64,000 nt of DNA from Chryseobacterium angstadtii. Lineage in GTDB: Bacteria > Bacteroidota > Bacteroidia > Flavobacteriales > Weeksellaceae. A program made the translations under genes and the position numbers. Where the stretch lies: positions 1-64,000 of the forward strand of contig NZ_LFND01000004.1 in assembly GCF_001045465.1 (NCBI RefSeq), read 5' to 3'. Under the pieces are notes generated by a model. It saw only the letters and a list, made by a program, of their open reading frames with translations, ran no database searches and was not told the origin of the DNA. Below, piece by piece: positions 10,203-19,449 of this stretch. Each line of letters begins with the position of its first letter. Position 1 is the first letter of the stretch.

Positions 10203-10278
10203 AATACAGATTATTAGAGGTTTAAAAAAAAAATAAAAGCAGGGAAAGACATGGGAAGCTTCCCCTGCATTTAATGTT

Positions 10279-11592
10279 TTATTCTACAATAGAGAAGTCA
10301 TATTTCGTCCAAGCTCCCTGGAAGTTTCCGCTATTTCTAGGAGATACGTTCCATGGTCCTTCGTTGAAGAACGGCTGGCTCATCCCCCAAGATGAAGCGG
10401 TAGTTCCTGTCAATAGGTTAGCAGCAGGAATTCCTGATGTACCTGCACCTGTAACAGAAGTAGTAAATCCGTGTACCTGGATGGAGCTTAGGTTAGAAGC
10501 TGAAGTCAATTCAGAACCTGTCCCTTCTACTTTGATTCCAACAGGATATCCTGTCACAACAGCGTTATTCAATGTTAATTTTCCGTTTCTTCTGATGTGG
10601 ATACCATTTTCATAGTATGGTCCTGAAGGTGATGTTGAAGAAAACAATACATTCGTACGTGATCCTACGATCGTAAGGTTGTTGATCACAGGGTTTGTGA
10701 TAAGCGGTGTAGCAGTACCTGTTGCGTTATTATCAAGCTCAATACCGTTAGTATCAGAAACACCACCACTTAAACTGTGTGTAGAGTTTGTATCTGCTAA
10801 AGCAAGTGCATTGGTGATAGTTCCTGTGTATCCGTTATCGAAGTCGAAGTTATCATCATCCGCAGCAAAAGAAACAAGGTTTGAAGCGTTTACTGTCCCT
10901 CCGAAGAATTCGAAAGAGTCATCTTTACCGTAAGAAACCTGGATATGATCTAAAGTAGTTCCGTTTCCAACTCCTCCTAAAGTAAGACCGTTGATCTCGT
11001 TTCCTGAGTTAGGAGCTAAAAGATCAAATCCTGCAAATTCAATACGAACATATTTCAGGATTCCTCCGTTGTGAGAAGCATTGGTACCACCGTAATAGAA
11101 ATCAGAACCTGTTAATCCTTCAATTGTTTTAGTATCAGGAGTATTGGCAGGTGCATCCCCTAAAATAATCACTCCACCGAAGTCACCAGGAGCAGCCGTT
11201 GTATTTTCGTCTCCGTCTAACAGTTTATAACTTGTAAAAATAATCGGCTGAGATTCTGTACCTGTAGCATCGATAGTTCCTGTTTTAGAGATCACAAGAA
11301 CTCCGGTAGCGGTATTTGATGAATTTGGTTTTGCTTTAATGAACGTTCCCGGCTGGATAGTTAATTTAGCCCCGTTCTTTACCGTTACAATACCGTCAAG
11401 TTCTACAACACCGCTCCATGTTGTGTTTGCAGTAATATCACCGCTTACCGTAGTTACCGGAAGAGAAGAAGCTGTAAGATATTCAGCAGAAGCAGGCTTC
11501 ATTTCAAAAGGAGTAGAAGAATCTGCAAGGCTATCATTTTGACAAGCAGTAAGAGATAATGCTGCAAAAGCAATTAAAGTTAGTTTTTTCAT
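10279..11592 (-). CDS. Beta-helix-like surface lipoprotein
   Basis: 437 residues with lipobox LIAFAALSLTAC. The N-terminal part has TTVSGDITANTTW, IVTVKNGAKLTIQPGTF and TGVLVISKTGTIDATG, that is, regular short beta strands with Asn/Gly turns like right-handed parallel beta-helix proteins. Acidic loops follow (DDDNFDFDNGY). It is the first gene downstream of the TonB receptor on the same strand after a 297-bp spacer. By analogy with SusC/SusD-like pairs it may be the surface partner of that receptor, though it is not a SusD homologue. Confidence 0.75.
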   Translation of the reverse strand: MKKLTLIAFAALSLTACQNDSLADSSTPFEMKPASAEYLTASSLPVTTVSGDITANTTWSGVVELDGIVTVKNGAKLTIQPGTFIKAKPNSSNTATGVLVISKTGTIDATGTESQPIIFTSYKLLDGDENTTAAPGDFGGVIILGDAPANTPDTKTIEGLTGSDFYYGGTNASHNGGILKYVRIEFAGFDLLAPNSGNEINGLTLGGVGNGTTLDHIQVSYGKDDSFEFFGGTVNASNLVSFAADDDNFDFDNGYTGTITNALALADTNSTHSLSGGVSDTNGIELDNNATGTATPLITNPVINNLTIVGSRTNVLFSSTSPSGPYYENGIHIRRNGKLTLNNAVVTGYPVGIKVEGTGSELTSASNLSSIQVHGFTTSVTGAGTSGIPAANLLTGTTASSWGMSQPFFNEGPWNVSPRNSGNFQGAWTKYDFSIVE

Positions 11593-11889
11593 TGTTATAA
11601 TTTTTAATAGATCCGGTTATATTATTTTTTATGACCGAAGTTTTAATATTTAGGAATATCCGCCTCTATATTCCTGCGATTTGGTTTTATTCACCCTGCA
11701 TTTCATGAGGAGCTGTCCTGCGGGGGTTCCCTGCTTATCCGCTGCTGCCCGGGAAAAGACAGTAGCGTCCGGTTTTTCTCTGATCCGGTACTGCTGTGCG
11801 CTTCATCAGTATCCATCCGGCGTCGTACTCAGGTTCCCGAAACCTGTCTATTGCATCACTGAGCTCTTTTATTCTGTTTTTATAATTCT
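11593..11889. other. Spacer with unusually GC-rich, structured stretch
   Basis: 297 bp between the TonB receptor and the lipoprotein gene. On the lipoprotein side is a perfect hairpin (AGGAATAT 11652-11659 with ATATTCCT 11668-11675). Positions ~11690-11860 are clearly more GC-rich than other spacers here and hold several short complementary blocks. I see no gene with a start codon. It may hold a terminator, a processed leader or an uncharacterised structured RNA. Confidence 0.4.
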
Positions 11890-14800
11890 TTAAAATGTAT
11901 AGTTCACACTTAAACCGAATATCCTTCCGCTGTAAGCACGAAATGTGATCTTATCGATATCTTTGTCATACTTGTCTGTTGCTCCGGGCAAAAGCTGCCA
12001 AGCTTCACGGTCTGTAGATATGGTGCTTCCTCCGGATCCGTTCGGCACAGAATAGGAGTTGAAATTGTTGTAAAACTCTTTCACCCTGTTGAAAAGGTTT
12101 CTTACATTCAGTTTCAGTTCCAGATTTCTGTTTCTTAAAAATTTATAGGAAAGCTGGGCATCGGCAACGGCATAAGGACGCTGTATTTCTTCTCCGTTGT
12201 AATCATACCCAACTGTGATATACTGATCACCTTTCGCATTGTATAAAAAGCTGGCTCCGAAACGGTTTCCATCAAAGGTTAATCCTAAATTATACGCATA
12301 AGGAGTCTGTCCGTAGAGCGGTCTTTCCACTTCATAGGTTTCGGCATTTTCTCCTGTTTTATACTGATCTTTGAAAGCGATTACTTTTGTGGTGTTATAG
12401 GTAAAATTTCCGCTTACAAAAAGCTTTTCCAGCAGGGATCCATCGGCAATAAACCCGAGATTTTTCCGTACTTCCACTTCTAAGCCTTTCAGCTTTGCAT
12501 TTTTAGAATTTCCGTTGTATAAAAAGAGGTTTCCTTCGTTGGAAAGACGGCCTTCACGCTCAATAGGCCTGTCTATATCCTTGTAATACAGTCCGGCGGA
12601 GAATATTTCGCCCAGTCCGGGAAACCATTCAAATTTAAAATCGTAGTTATTCACGACCGATGATGTCATTTCCGTATTATAAATCAAGCCGTTCGCAACC
12701 GGATCAAAATAAGGCAATCCTGTTCTCTCATTGAATTGAGGACGAATAACCGTTTTATTGTAGGCTAATCTTACATTGATTTTATTGGTCGGACTGTACG
12801 TAAAATTGACAGATGGCATCCACTGCCACGGTTGATCATCTATAGGAGCTTTGTTTACATTCTGGCTATCCGTAAGATCTATCTGCTGAGAGATCAGATC
12901 GTATTTAAAATATTCTGCACGTACTCCCCAAACCAATCTGAATTTATTTCTCCATCTGTTGTCAAACATCACATAAAATGCATTCTGGGTAACTTTCCCT
13001 TCATACTTATCATTTTTGTATAAAGGTCTCGTCTGCCAGCCTATTCCTCCGGGAACGTATTTAGAACCATCAAACCACTGAGCCAGCGAACCGTACATGG
13101 TGATAAAGTTTTTTTCATTATTCGGGACATCTCTGTTTTCATCCACCCTTAGAAAAAACTTCTCCTGCTGATTGGTATTGTTTTTTATAACACCTGCGTA
13201 TCCTGCTTTAATATCGTTTTTAAAATCTCCGGCATCCATGTTCCATTTAAGGGAAGCACCGTAATTGTAATCCGTTTCCTTGTTGGCAATATATCCTCTA
13301 TAGAAATTCGCTCCGGAATTATAAATCCTGTGATAAGTAAGAATCTCACTGCCTATAAAATCGTACAGGCTCAGGTATTGCGTGTAATCTTTTGTATCCG
13401 ATTTCACTCCGGTTCTTGCGGCAAACCAGTTGATTTCTGCATTTCCTATTTTATGATTTCCTTCCAGTTTATTCTGCAAAAGCGTCTGGTAAATAGGATA
13501 ATTGGTATTATCCGTATAGGGTTTATCCAGATCCTTAATCTGTGCAGGATTATTATTAGGAATAATTCCGTAATAGAAATAATTGTAAGATGCTTCTGCA
13601 TTGGCTGCCATTCCGCTTCCTCCTGTATATTCGTTCCAGCCCGTTACCCGCGTCAGGGTATTATCATAAATATGGGTGTATGAATTACGGAAAGAAATCC
13701 TGTTTTTCCCCAGCTGTAATCCGAAGTTCAACATTCCCGCTACCGTGGAATTGTAATTATAGGAAGCTCCTTTATTTTTGAAATTATAAAATACGATAGG
13801 AGGCGTTCCGTTGGCCTGCCAGTTGGGATCATAAGGTGCAGTGGTATCCAGCCAGTTTCCTCTTCCCGTGTGGTCTATATCCAGTTTATTCTGCTCATTT
13901 CTTACGGTAAATGCTCCTGCAAATCCCCACTTGTTATTATTTTTAAAAGCGAATGTTCTTCCCAATGCGAGCTGCAGGTTGGAACCCATATCTGCTTTCG
14001 TTCTGAAAGTCGTGAAGTTGTCGTTGGTAAATCTTTTAGACTGTTCAAAAAACAGAGGATTGTTCCAGTCTGTTGCTTCCATACCTTTAGGGAAGTCTCT
14101 TGTTCCGTCATCATATCCGAAATAATCATACTTGCCCTGCTTGCGGGTCAGAAATTCTTTAAACGCCGACTGATCGTTGTAGGAAGTTCCTACGCTTACC
14201 GTAGTAAAATTTTCATTAGGAATATCTTTCGTTCTCACTTCTACATAGCCGCCGGCAAAACTGGCATTCATATCCGGTGTGGCGGTTTTACTCACGATGA
14301 TGCTTTCTACCATGGCGGTAGGAATAATATCGAATGAAAAATTCTGATTATAAGCTTCTGTGCTCGGAAGGTTGATTCCGTCCATAGCTGCCGTATTCCA
14401 GCGTTCTCCCATAGAACGTACCACAACGTATTTATTGTCGATAGTCGTGATTCCCGTTACTCTTTTTAATGTTCCTCCTACATCATTATCGGGTGTTTTT
14501 GCAATCTGCTCGGCAGAGATTCCGTCACTCATCTGAGCTGCTTTTTTCTGCTGGGCCAAAAGTCCGGCCTGAGTATCTGCTTTCCGGGTTCCGGTAATGA
14601 CAACTTCTCTGATATCCGTTATTTTATCAGAAGCTTCTTTCATCGCAAATGAAACGGTGTTGGTTTCATTGTTGCTTACGGCAAGCTTTTCTACCCTCAA
14701 TGGGCTGTATTTTGGAGCTTTTACAGTCAGTGTATACATTCCCGAAGGAAGATCCACTACGAAATCTCCGTTATTATCTGTGATTACGGTTTTTCTGGCC

Positions 14801-15198
14801 ACGGTTATCTCAGCTCCGGCAACAGGATTTCCTACTTCATCCACTATTTTACCGGAAATTCTTCCGTCTCCCGTTACAGAAAGTCCTGTTCCTTCATATT
14901 TTATTGAAATCAGGTCACCACGGAGGCGGAATGCCACGGGAAGACCGCTTGTAATATCTTTAAGACAATTATTGACAGATGTATTTTCACATTTTACTCC
15001 TTTTACCTTCAGCTCTCTGATATCCGTTTTTGAATAAGCCAAACGCATTCCCGTTTTTCCTGCAAAATCTTCCAGTACCTCAATGAGAGGTCTGCTTGCC
15101 GGGACGGAGAATGATACTTTCTGTACCAGTTCCTGTGCTTCGGCTGCTACTGTAAAAAATACTGCTGCAACGGTAAGACCGCATTTCAATCTTCTCAT
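11890..15198 (-). CDS. STN-containing TonB-dependent outer-membrane receptor
   Basis: 1102 residues. Signal peptide (to about residue 22, AEAQ). Secretin/TonB N-terminal (STN) domain about 25-110 (LIEVLEDFAGKTGMRLAY). Carboxypeptidase-regulatory-like domain about 113-195 (GRISGKIVDEVGNPVAGAEI). Plug about 215-340 (VVVRSMGERWNTAAMDGIN). The rest is a 22-strand-type barrel ending in Phe (LSVNYTF). The STN domain signals substrate loading to a FecR-type anti-sigma factor, whose gene lies 64 bp upstream on the same strand, with the ECF sigma gene divergent beyond it. The imported substrate is unknown; the protein-type surface partners downstream suggest a peptide, glycan or metal complex. Confidence 0.95.
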   Translation of the reverse strand: MRRLKCGLTVAAVFFTVAAEAQELVQKVSFSVPASRPLIEVLEDFAGKTGMRLAYSKTDIRELKVKGVKCENTSVNNCLKDITSGLPVAFRLRGDLISIKYEGTGLSVTGDGRISGKIVDEVGNPVAGAEITVARKTVITDNNGDFVVDLPSGMYTLTVKAPKYSPLRVEKLAVSNNETNTVSFAMKEASDKITDIREVVITGTRKADTQAGLLAQQKKAAQMSDGISAEQIAKTPDNDVGGTLKRVTGITTIDNKYVVVRSMGERWNTAAMDGINLPSTEAYNQNFSFDIIPTAMVESIIVSKTATPDMNASFAGGYVEVRTKDIPNENFTTVSVGTSYNDQSAFKEFLTRKQGKYDYFGYDDGTRDFPKGMEATDWNNPLFFEQSKRFTNDNFTTFRTKADMGSNLQLALGRTFAFKNNNKWGFAGAFTVRNEQNKLDIDHTGRGNWLDTTAPYDPNWQANGTPPIVFYNFKNKGASYNYNSTVAGMLNFGLQLGKNRISFRNSYTHIYDNTLTRVTGWNEYTGGSGMAANAEASYNYFYYGIIPNNNPAQIKDLDKPYTDNTNYPIYQTLLQNKLEGNHKIGNAEINWFAARTGVKSDTKDYTQYLSLYDFIGSEILTYHRIYNSGANFYRGYIANKETDYNYGASLKWNMDAGDFKNDIKAGYAGVIKNNTNQQEKFFLRVDENRDVPNNEKNFITMYGSLAQWFDGSKYVPGGIGWQTRPLYKNDKYEGKVTQNAFYVMFDNRWRNKFRLVWGVRAEYFKYDLISQQIDLTDSQNVNKAPIDDQPWQWMPSVNFTYSPTNKINVRLAYNKTVIRPQFNERTGLPYFDPVANGLIYNTEMTSSVVNNYDFKFEWFPGLGEIFSAGLYYKDIDRPIEREGRLSNEGNLFLYNGNSKNAKLKGLEVEVRKNLGFIADGSLLEKLFVSGNFTYNTTKVIAFKDQYKTGENAETYEVERPLYGQTPYAYNLGLTFDGNRFGASFLYNAKGDQYITVGYDYNGEEIQRPYAVADAQLSYKFLRNRNLELKLNVRNLFNRVKEFYNNFNSYSVPNGSGGSTISTDREAWQLLPGATDKYDKDIDKITFRAYSGRIFGLSVNYTF

Positions 15199-15261
15199 AG
15201 GTTCAAGTTCTCTTTTGATGATTAGTTTTATTTTTTTAATGTTAATTCTGTGGGATTGTTT

Positions 15262-16230
15262 TTATTTTTTCAAAGTGTAAATGTGATTTTCCTTATGTAC
15301 TTCCAGCCCCAGGATAAAGGCCAGAGCTTCCATATTTTCATCGGCCGTACCTCCTGTAAAGTCTGCCGTGATTTTCTTTTCTGCAGTTTCTTTGGGGTAG
15401 AGGATCTTTATTTTATAGTTGGTCTGCATCACCTCCGCCACTTCTTTGAATGAAACATCATTAAAGCTTAGCGAAATGAGCTCTGTACTTTGTTTTCCTG
15501 CATTTTTTTCCGGATTTACCGATATCACGGCTGCGGTGTGGGCTATTCCGAAATTGGTCCATTTCTGATTGGGTTTCAAGTAGGAAACACCTGCTCCGGT
15601 GTAGGAAACAGCTACTTTTCCTTCGTAAAGGTGTACAGATTTATCTTTTCCGGACTGTGAAATTTTGAATATGGTTCCCAATACCCGGGTACTGAAACCA
15701 TCGGCCCGGACGATGAACGGATGTATTTTGGATTTGGCAACTGAGAAAACGGCATCACCTTTCAGATCCACAACTCTTGTGGAAGCGGGAAATGATTTCT
15801 CAACGGTAAGCTCTGCGCCTTTCAACAGGGTTACCACGGAGCCGTCTGCCAGATTAATTTTCCTGTTTCCGGACACGGCGGTATAGATGTCCGGTTTAAA
15901 AAGGGCCTGATAGGTAAGAATTCCTCCTACTGAAAGGAGAAGTATTACTGCCGCCGCAGCTGTGTAGATGTATCTTTTAAATTGATTGATGGGAGTTATT
16001 TTTACAGGGCTGATAAAATAAAGTTCCAGGGCAGATAAAACCCTTTCTTTGGATTCCTGCATATGGACTTTATCGAGATCTTTTTCTGCCTGATTTTTCC
16101 ACTGGTTTAAAACCCGGTTTTCTTTTTCTGAGATTTCTTCTTCGGAAACTTCCCTCTGCCAAAGCTTAAAAACAAAAGCCGCAGGATTCTTATATTTAGA
16201 ATTTTTAATAAAATATTTCATGCTGTTCAC
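15262..16230 (-). CDS. FecR family anti-sigma regulator with DUF4974 domain
   Basis: 322 residues: a cytoplasmic N-terminal part, one membrane helix (YTAAAAVILLLSVGGILTY, about residues 90-110), a periplasmic FecR domain (KINLADGSVVTLLKGAEL, then VLGTIFKI) and a C-terminal DUF4974 domain (SLSFNDVSFKEVAEVM). FecR proteins hold an ECF sigma factor inactive and release it when the STN domain of the cognate TonB receptor signals. Here the receptor gene is immediately downstream and the sigma gene divergent, a complete cell-surface signalling set. Confidence 0.93.
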   Translation of the reverse strand: MNSMKYFIKNSKYKNPAAFVFKLWQREVSEEEISEKENRVLNQWKNQAEKDLDKVHMQESKERVLSALELYFISPVKITPINQFKRYIYTAAAAVILLLSVGGILTYQALFKPDIYTAVSGNRKINLADGSVVTLLKGAELTVEKSFPASTRVVDLKGDAVFSVAKSKIHPFIVRADGFSTRVLGTIFKISQSGKDKSVHLYEGKVAVSYTGAGVSYLKPNQKWTNFGIAHTAAVISVNPEKNAGKQSTELISLSFNDVSFKEVAEVMQTNYKIKILYPKETAEKKITADFTGGTADENMEALAFILGLEVHKENHIYTLKK

Positions 16231-16451
16231 AGATACTTCTATGTATAAGACTGTGAAATTGAAAAACTTCCCCAGGCGGTAATTAATATTGTATTCACAT
16301 TAAAACCAGCTTGTTAATAATTTTAAGCTATTTTGATGTTTTATCAACATTTGATTCACATTACCGGGATGTTTTTCAGAAATAATTAATTTTAGAATCC
16401 CCAAAGTTCATAAAAAGTTAATTTTTCTTTAGGTAATTTTGTATCAACCTA

Positions 16452-17078
16452 ATGAAACCAACAGATTATACCATATTAAAGAAGATAAAATCGGGAGACC
16501 GCCCTGCATTCATGCTGCTTTACGAGCGGTATTGGGACAGTCTTTACCGTTTTGTTTTCATGAGAACCCGGGACAAAGAAATGTCTGAAGAACTTCTGCA
16601 GAACCTTTGGATCAAAATACTTGAGGATACTTCCGCTATACAGACCGATGAATCTGAAAGTGCAAAGGGGTATCTGCTCCGTTATCTCCATTACAGAATT
16701 ATTGATCATTATAACAGCTCTAAAAAGACGCCGCCTACCATTAGCATTGATGAATTTGATCCTGCCGGCGAAATAGAGATATCGGATACGGAATATTTTG
16801 AAATTCTTGAAGAAAATGAGATTTCCGCATTATTATCCATGATTGACGAGGTAGTTTCACAACTTCCCTCGACGGAACAAAGTGTATACGATATGCGGAT
16901 CAGAAGAAATATGTCTGTGCATGAAACGGCAGAAGCTCTGGGAATAAGCCATAAAACGGTAAGTAATAAATTAAGCAAAGCTTTGGGAGAAATACGCGAT
17001 CAGCTCAACCCGGAATACCAGTCTTCGAAAAAACTGGTATCTATTCTGGTGCTGATGGAAATCATGACGCAGTGCTAA
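16452..17078 (+). CDS. ECF RNA polymerase sigma-70 factor
   Basis: 208 residues with region 2 (FMLLYERYWDSLYRFVFMRT, then ELLQNLWIKIL) and region 4 HTH (SVHETAEALGISHKTVSNKL). It matches the Bacteroidota FecI-like group that pairs with FecR/DUF4974. It is transcribed divergently from fecR. A -7 element TAATTTTG sits at 16434-16441, only 10 bp before the ATG, so the mRNA may be nearly leaderless if that promoter is used; no clear -33 TTG precedes it. The predicted target is the FecR/TonB-receptor unit. Confidence 0.92.
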   Translation: MKPTDYTILKKIKSGDRPAFMLLYERYWDSLYRFVFMRTRDKEMSEELLQNLWIKILEDTSAIQTDESESAKGYLLRYLHYRIIDHYNSSKKTPPTISIDEFDPAGEIEISDTEYFEILEENEISALLSMIDEVVSQLPSTEQSVYDMRIRRNMSVHETAEALGISHKTVSNKLSKALGEIRDQLNPEYQSSKKLVSILVLMEIMTQC

Positions 17079-17084
17079 GATCTG

Positions 17085-17849
17085 CTATTCGTACACAACA
17101 TAATTGACCTTATCTACGCCTGTATTGCCTGTTTTTTCATCATAAGCGTACCAGATAAGTTCATAGTTTCCGGGAGAATTGATCCAGTCGCTTCCCTCAA
17201 AAAGGTTGGTGGAAACAAGTGACATCGTAATATCTTTACTATATTTCCCGTCTTTTTTAAGTATTCCTTTTACTTCAATCTCATCAGAATTCCAAACTCC
17301 TCCTTTGTCGATGACACACCCGCACATCATCACAATATTGGCCTGAAACAGGAATGGCTTTCCTTTAATGGTATTCAGGGGAATATATTGATGGGTTCTT
17401 GGTTTCAGTATATCAATGATGAATCCCGGGATTTCCAGAATAATTCCGTCTCCTAAAATATCCTTTCCAGGAATCAGCCATAATTCGGTACTTACGGTGG
17501 CCTGTGCCTGTCTGTTGTTAAATGGTGAAATCACTTCAATATTGATCAAGGTAGGTTCAGTGATATCTATTGTAGCCAGAAAACCAGCGGTCTGGGAATC
17601 GGTGATAGCCACTCCCCTTGTTTTGGCTGTTTTCATGATCAGGTCCGTATTACCTGTACTTCCCGTAGTATTACCTTCCGCCAGAATCTCTCTGTTGATC
17701 TTGTTTCTCACAATAATATGAGCCCCTCCCAGAGAACTTCCTATAAATTTGGCATCCTTTCCTTTCGCTCTGATCATGATTTTGGTCTCCGTCGCAGATA
17801 CCGTTGTGGCGGAAAAAAGAAGGGCGATGATAAAAAAGAGCGTTTTCAT
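17085..17849 (-). CDS. Secreted protein of unknown function, partner of MarR-type regulator
   Basis: 254 residues with a signal peptide (MKTLFFIIALLFSATTVSA). The mature part is beta-rich and has a Cys pair in IVMMCGCVIDKGG; the C-terminal third (NYELIWYAYDEKTGNTG) looks like an immunoglobulin-like or carbohydrate-binding strand pattern. The gene overlaps the stop of marR by 4 bp (ATGA), so it is translationally coupled to it. It converges with the sigma-factor gene, with only 6 bp between the two. I do not recognise the family; a regulated envelope role is inferred only from the operon. Confidence 0.75.
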   Translation of the reverse strand: MKTLFFIIALLFSATTVSATETKIMIRAKGKDAKFIGSSLGGAHIIVRNKINREILAEGNTTGSTGNTDLIMKTAKTRGVAITDSQTAGFLATIDITEPTLINIEVISPFNNRQAQATVSTELWLIPGKDILGDGIILEIPGFIIDILKPRTHQYIPLNTIKGKPFLFQANIVMMCGCVIDKGGVWNSDEIEVKGILKKDGKYSKDITMSLVSTNLFEGSDWINSPGNYELIWYAYDEKTGNTGVDKVNYVVYE

Positions 17850-18340
17850 GACTTGCCTTTTTTTAAATATTCACTTTTAAAACGGTTATGGAAAGATTCA
17901 CTCTTCAATCTGGAATCTATCTCGTCCAAATAATCAAAAATTCCCAGATCATCTGAAAGTACCTGCAGAATAGCATTCTCACAACTGTCCCAGATCTGTT
18001 CCAGCTGCGGAAGCATTTTTACCGCTTTTTCTGTAAGGGAAATCATCTGCTTTCTTTTATCTGTACTGTCTTTTTTGATATTCAGATATCCTTTATCGGC
18101 CATCTTTTTAATAATGGCGACTACGGAAGGATGAGAATATCCCAAAGGTTCTGCAATATCTATAATGGCCATTTCTTTGTTCTTCTGAAGCAGCATAAAA
18201 ACCAGATACCAGTTCGGTTCTACATCTATCTTCATTTCTTTATAAAATTTTCTGACATCATGAGACATACGGTCACTTATTCGTTTCAGTCTGCTATCCA
18301 GCGCCTTATATCCCAGTTCTTTAATAAAATCCTGATTCAT
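17846..18340 (-). CDS. MarR family transcriptional regulator
   Basis: 164 residues with a winged HTH: helix-turn-helix IIDIAEPLGYSHPSVVAIIK and wing KDSTDKRKQMISLTEKA. MarR proteins bind palindromic operators as dimers and usually respond to small phenolic or oxidant ligands. It is the first gene of a two-gene operon with a secreted protein. The promoter region holds a -7 element and AGTCAACT repeats that are a likely autoregulatory site (see that entry). Confidence 0.9.
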   Translation of the reverse strand: MNQDFIKELGYKALDSRLKRISDRMSHDVRKFYKEMKIDVEPNWYLVFMLLQKNKEMAIIDIAEPLGYSHPSVVAIIKKMADKGYLNIKKDSTDKRKQMISLTEKAVKMLPQLEQIWDSCENAILQVLSDDLGIFDYLDEIDSRLKSESFHNRFKSEYLKKGKS

Positions 18341-18357
18341 TACTATTGATTTGAATA

Positions 18358-18394
18358 CAAATATACAAATACAAAGTCAACTATATAGTCAACT
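18358..18394 (-). promoter_or_regulatory. marR promoter -7 element and AGTCAACT direct repeats
   Basis: On the minus strand TATATTTG (18358-18365) matches TAnnTTTG, 17 bp before the marR start codon. Just upstream, AGTCAACT occurs twice (18375-18382 and 18387-18394), 12 bp apart with ATAT between. That phasing places both on one helix face, which suits an operator for MarR autoregulation. Confidence 0.5.
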
Positions 18395-18475
18395 AAGTAT
18401 TTATTTTTGGAAAAATTCAAAATAAGTAGTTGCCTGAAGAATTAAGTATAATATTTAGTAGCCTTTTTTGTTGGT

Positions 18476-18700
18476 TAATCGCAAAGGCGCAATTTTTTAA
18501 TAAAAAGAGGTTTTTAAGGCGCAAGGAATTTGACTTTGTCAAATTTTAAAGCTGTTTGTTATGGGAGAATATATAATATAAGTAATCTTAATAATTCAAC
18601 TATCTACATGATCATTTTATCGAAGATAAAATCCTGGCGCCTTAAAACATAGCTCCAAGAAATACATTTCGCGCCCTTTGCGTTTTTCTAACGGTAAAGA
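18476..18700. repeat. Two inverted copies of a GGCGCAA-hairpin repeat
   Basis: The left copy reads TTTTTAAGGCGCAAGG followed by AATTTGAC-TTT-GTCAAATT (18527-18545). The right copy is inverted: ATTTTATC-GAA-GATAAAAT (18614-18632), then CCTGGCGCCTTAAAA, ending in GCGCCCTTTGCG. A third copy is at 51.03-51.08 kb. The stems differ in sequence but keep pairing, so this is a repeated folding element rather than chance similarity. It fills most of the 547-bp gap around it. Confidence 0.7.
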
Positions 18701-18887
18701 ATTTAATAAAGTTAATATCTGGCGCGATAGTTTCAACATTTTCTTCGGAAGGTTTAAAACATTGAATACCGATCGGATAAATTTACTTGATTCACATTTT
18801 GTATTGTTCAAAAATTTAAACGGTTTTATAATTAAAAACCCTGGTTTTATCATACTTTAAACAGAAAAACATTCTATATTTAAACTC

Positions 18888-19274
18888 ATGAATCATACAG
18901 AAAAAATCATCAGAGAAATCAAAGAATTCCATACCGATATCGAAGCTTGGTTTCATGGAGAACAAGATCAGGAAAATCTTTACAAAAAACTCCTTTCCGG
19001 GTTTGACACAGACTTTAAAATGACATCCGGTGATGGCAATACCCTTAGTCTAGACGTATTGTCTGAATGGCTTACAGGAGTTTACGGCCAGTTTCCCGAC
19101 CGAAGTATTATCATTGAAAATATAGCGGTTCAGACGACAGATGTTCATGGTCTGGCTTCTTATATTGAGATTCAGACTACGGGAAGTACAGTGACGCGAC
19201 GAAAATCTTCTGCAGTATTTTTGTTGAATGATGAAAGGGCTTTATGGCTTCATCTTATTGAGAAGTGGATCTGA
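18888..19274 (+). CDS. Small NTF2-like protein, unknown function
   Basis: 128 residues starting MNHTEKIIREIKEFH. An N-terminal helix is followed by FDTDFKMTSGDG, WLTGVYGQFPDRSI and repeated beta strands (ASYIEIQTTGS, KSSAVFLLNDE), ending WLHLIEKWI. This helix-plus-curved-sheet pattern resembles DUF4440/SnoaL-type NTF2-like proteins, but no catalytic residues can be named. It stands alone on the plus strand between repeat elements. Confidence 0.65.
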   Translation: MNHTEKIIREIKEFHTDIEAWFHGEQDQENLYKKLLSGFDTDFKMTSGDGNTLSLDVLSEWLTGVYGQFPDRSIIIENIAVQTTDVHGLASYIEIQTTGSTVTRRKSSAVFLLNDERALWLHLIEKWI

Positions 19275-19320
19275 GAAATCTGAATTGAGCCCCTATTTTG
19301 AATACCTTGATTTAGGTTTT

Positions 19321-19374
19321 GGCTAAAGCCAGGAGAATTGTTTTATATTTTAGGCAAGCGGGCTAAAGCCCGCT
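19321..19374. repeat. GGCTAAAGCC hairpin repeats
   Basis: GGCTAAAGCC occurs at 19321-19330. A longer perfect hairpin, AGCGGGCT-AA-AGCCCGCT, lies at 19357-19374. It lies between convergent genes and may act as a bidirectional terminator. The GGGCTAAAGCCC core looks like a small dispersed palindrome. Confidence 0.6.
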
Positions 19375-19449
19375 CCTATTGAATTTTAATAAGGGCTTTC
19401 AATCTTTCAATCTTTTAATTTTTAAATCTTTTAATCAAATTCAAAAAAT

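Noticed and set aside
11690..11860. Cobalamin-type riboswitch in the GC-rich spacer
   Set aside because: A few blocks resemble a B12 box, but the order and pairing do not fit, and it lies downstream, not upstream, of the TonB receptor gene.
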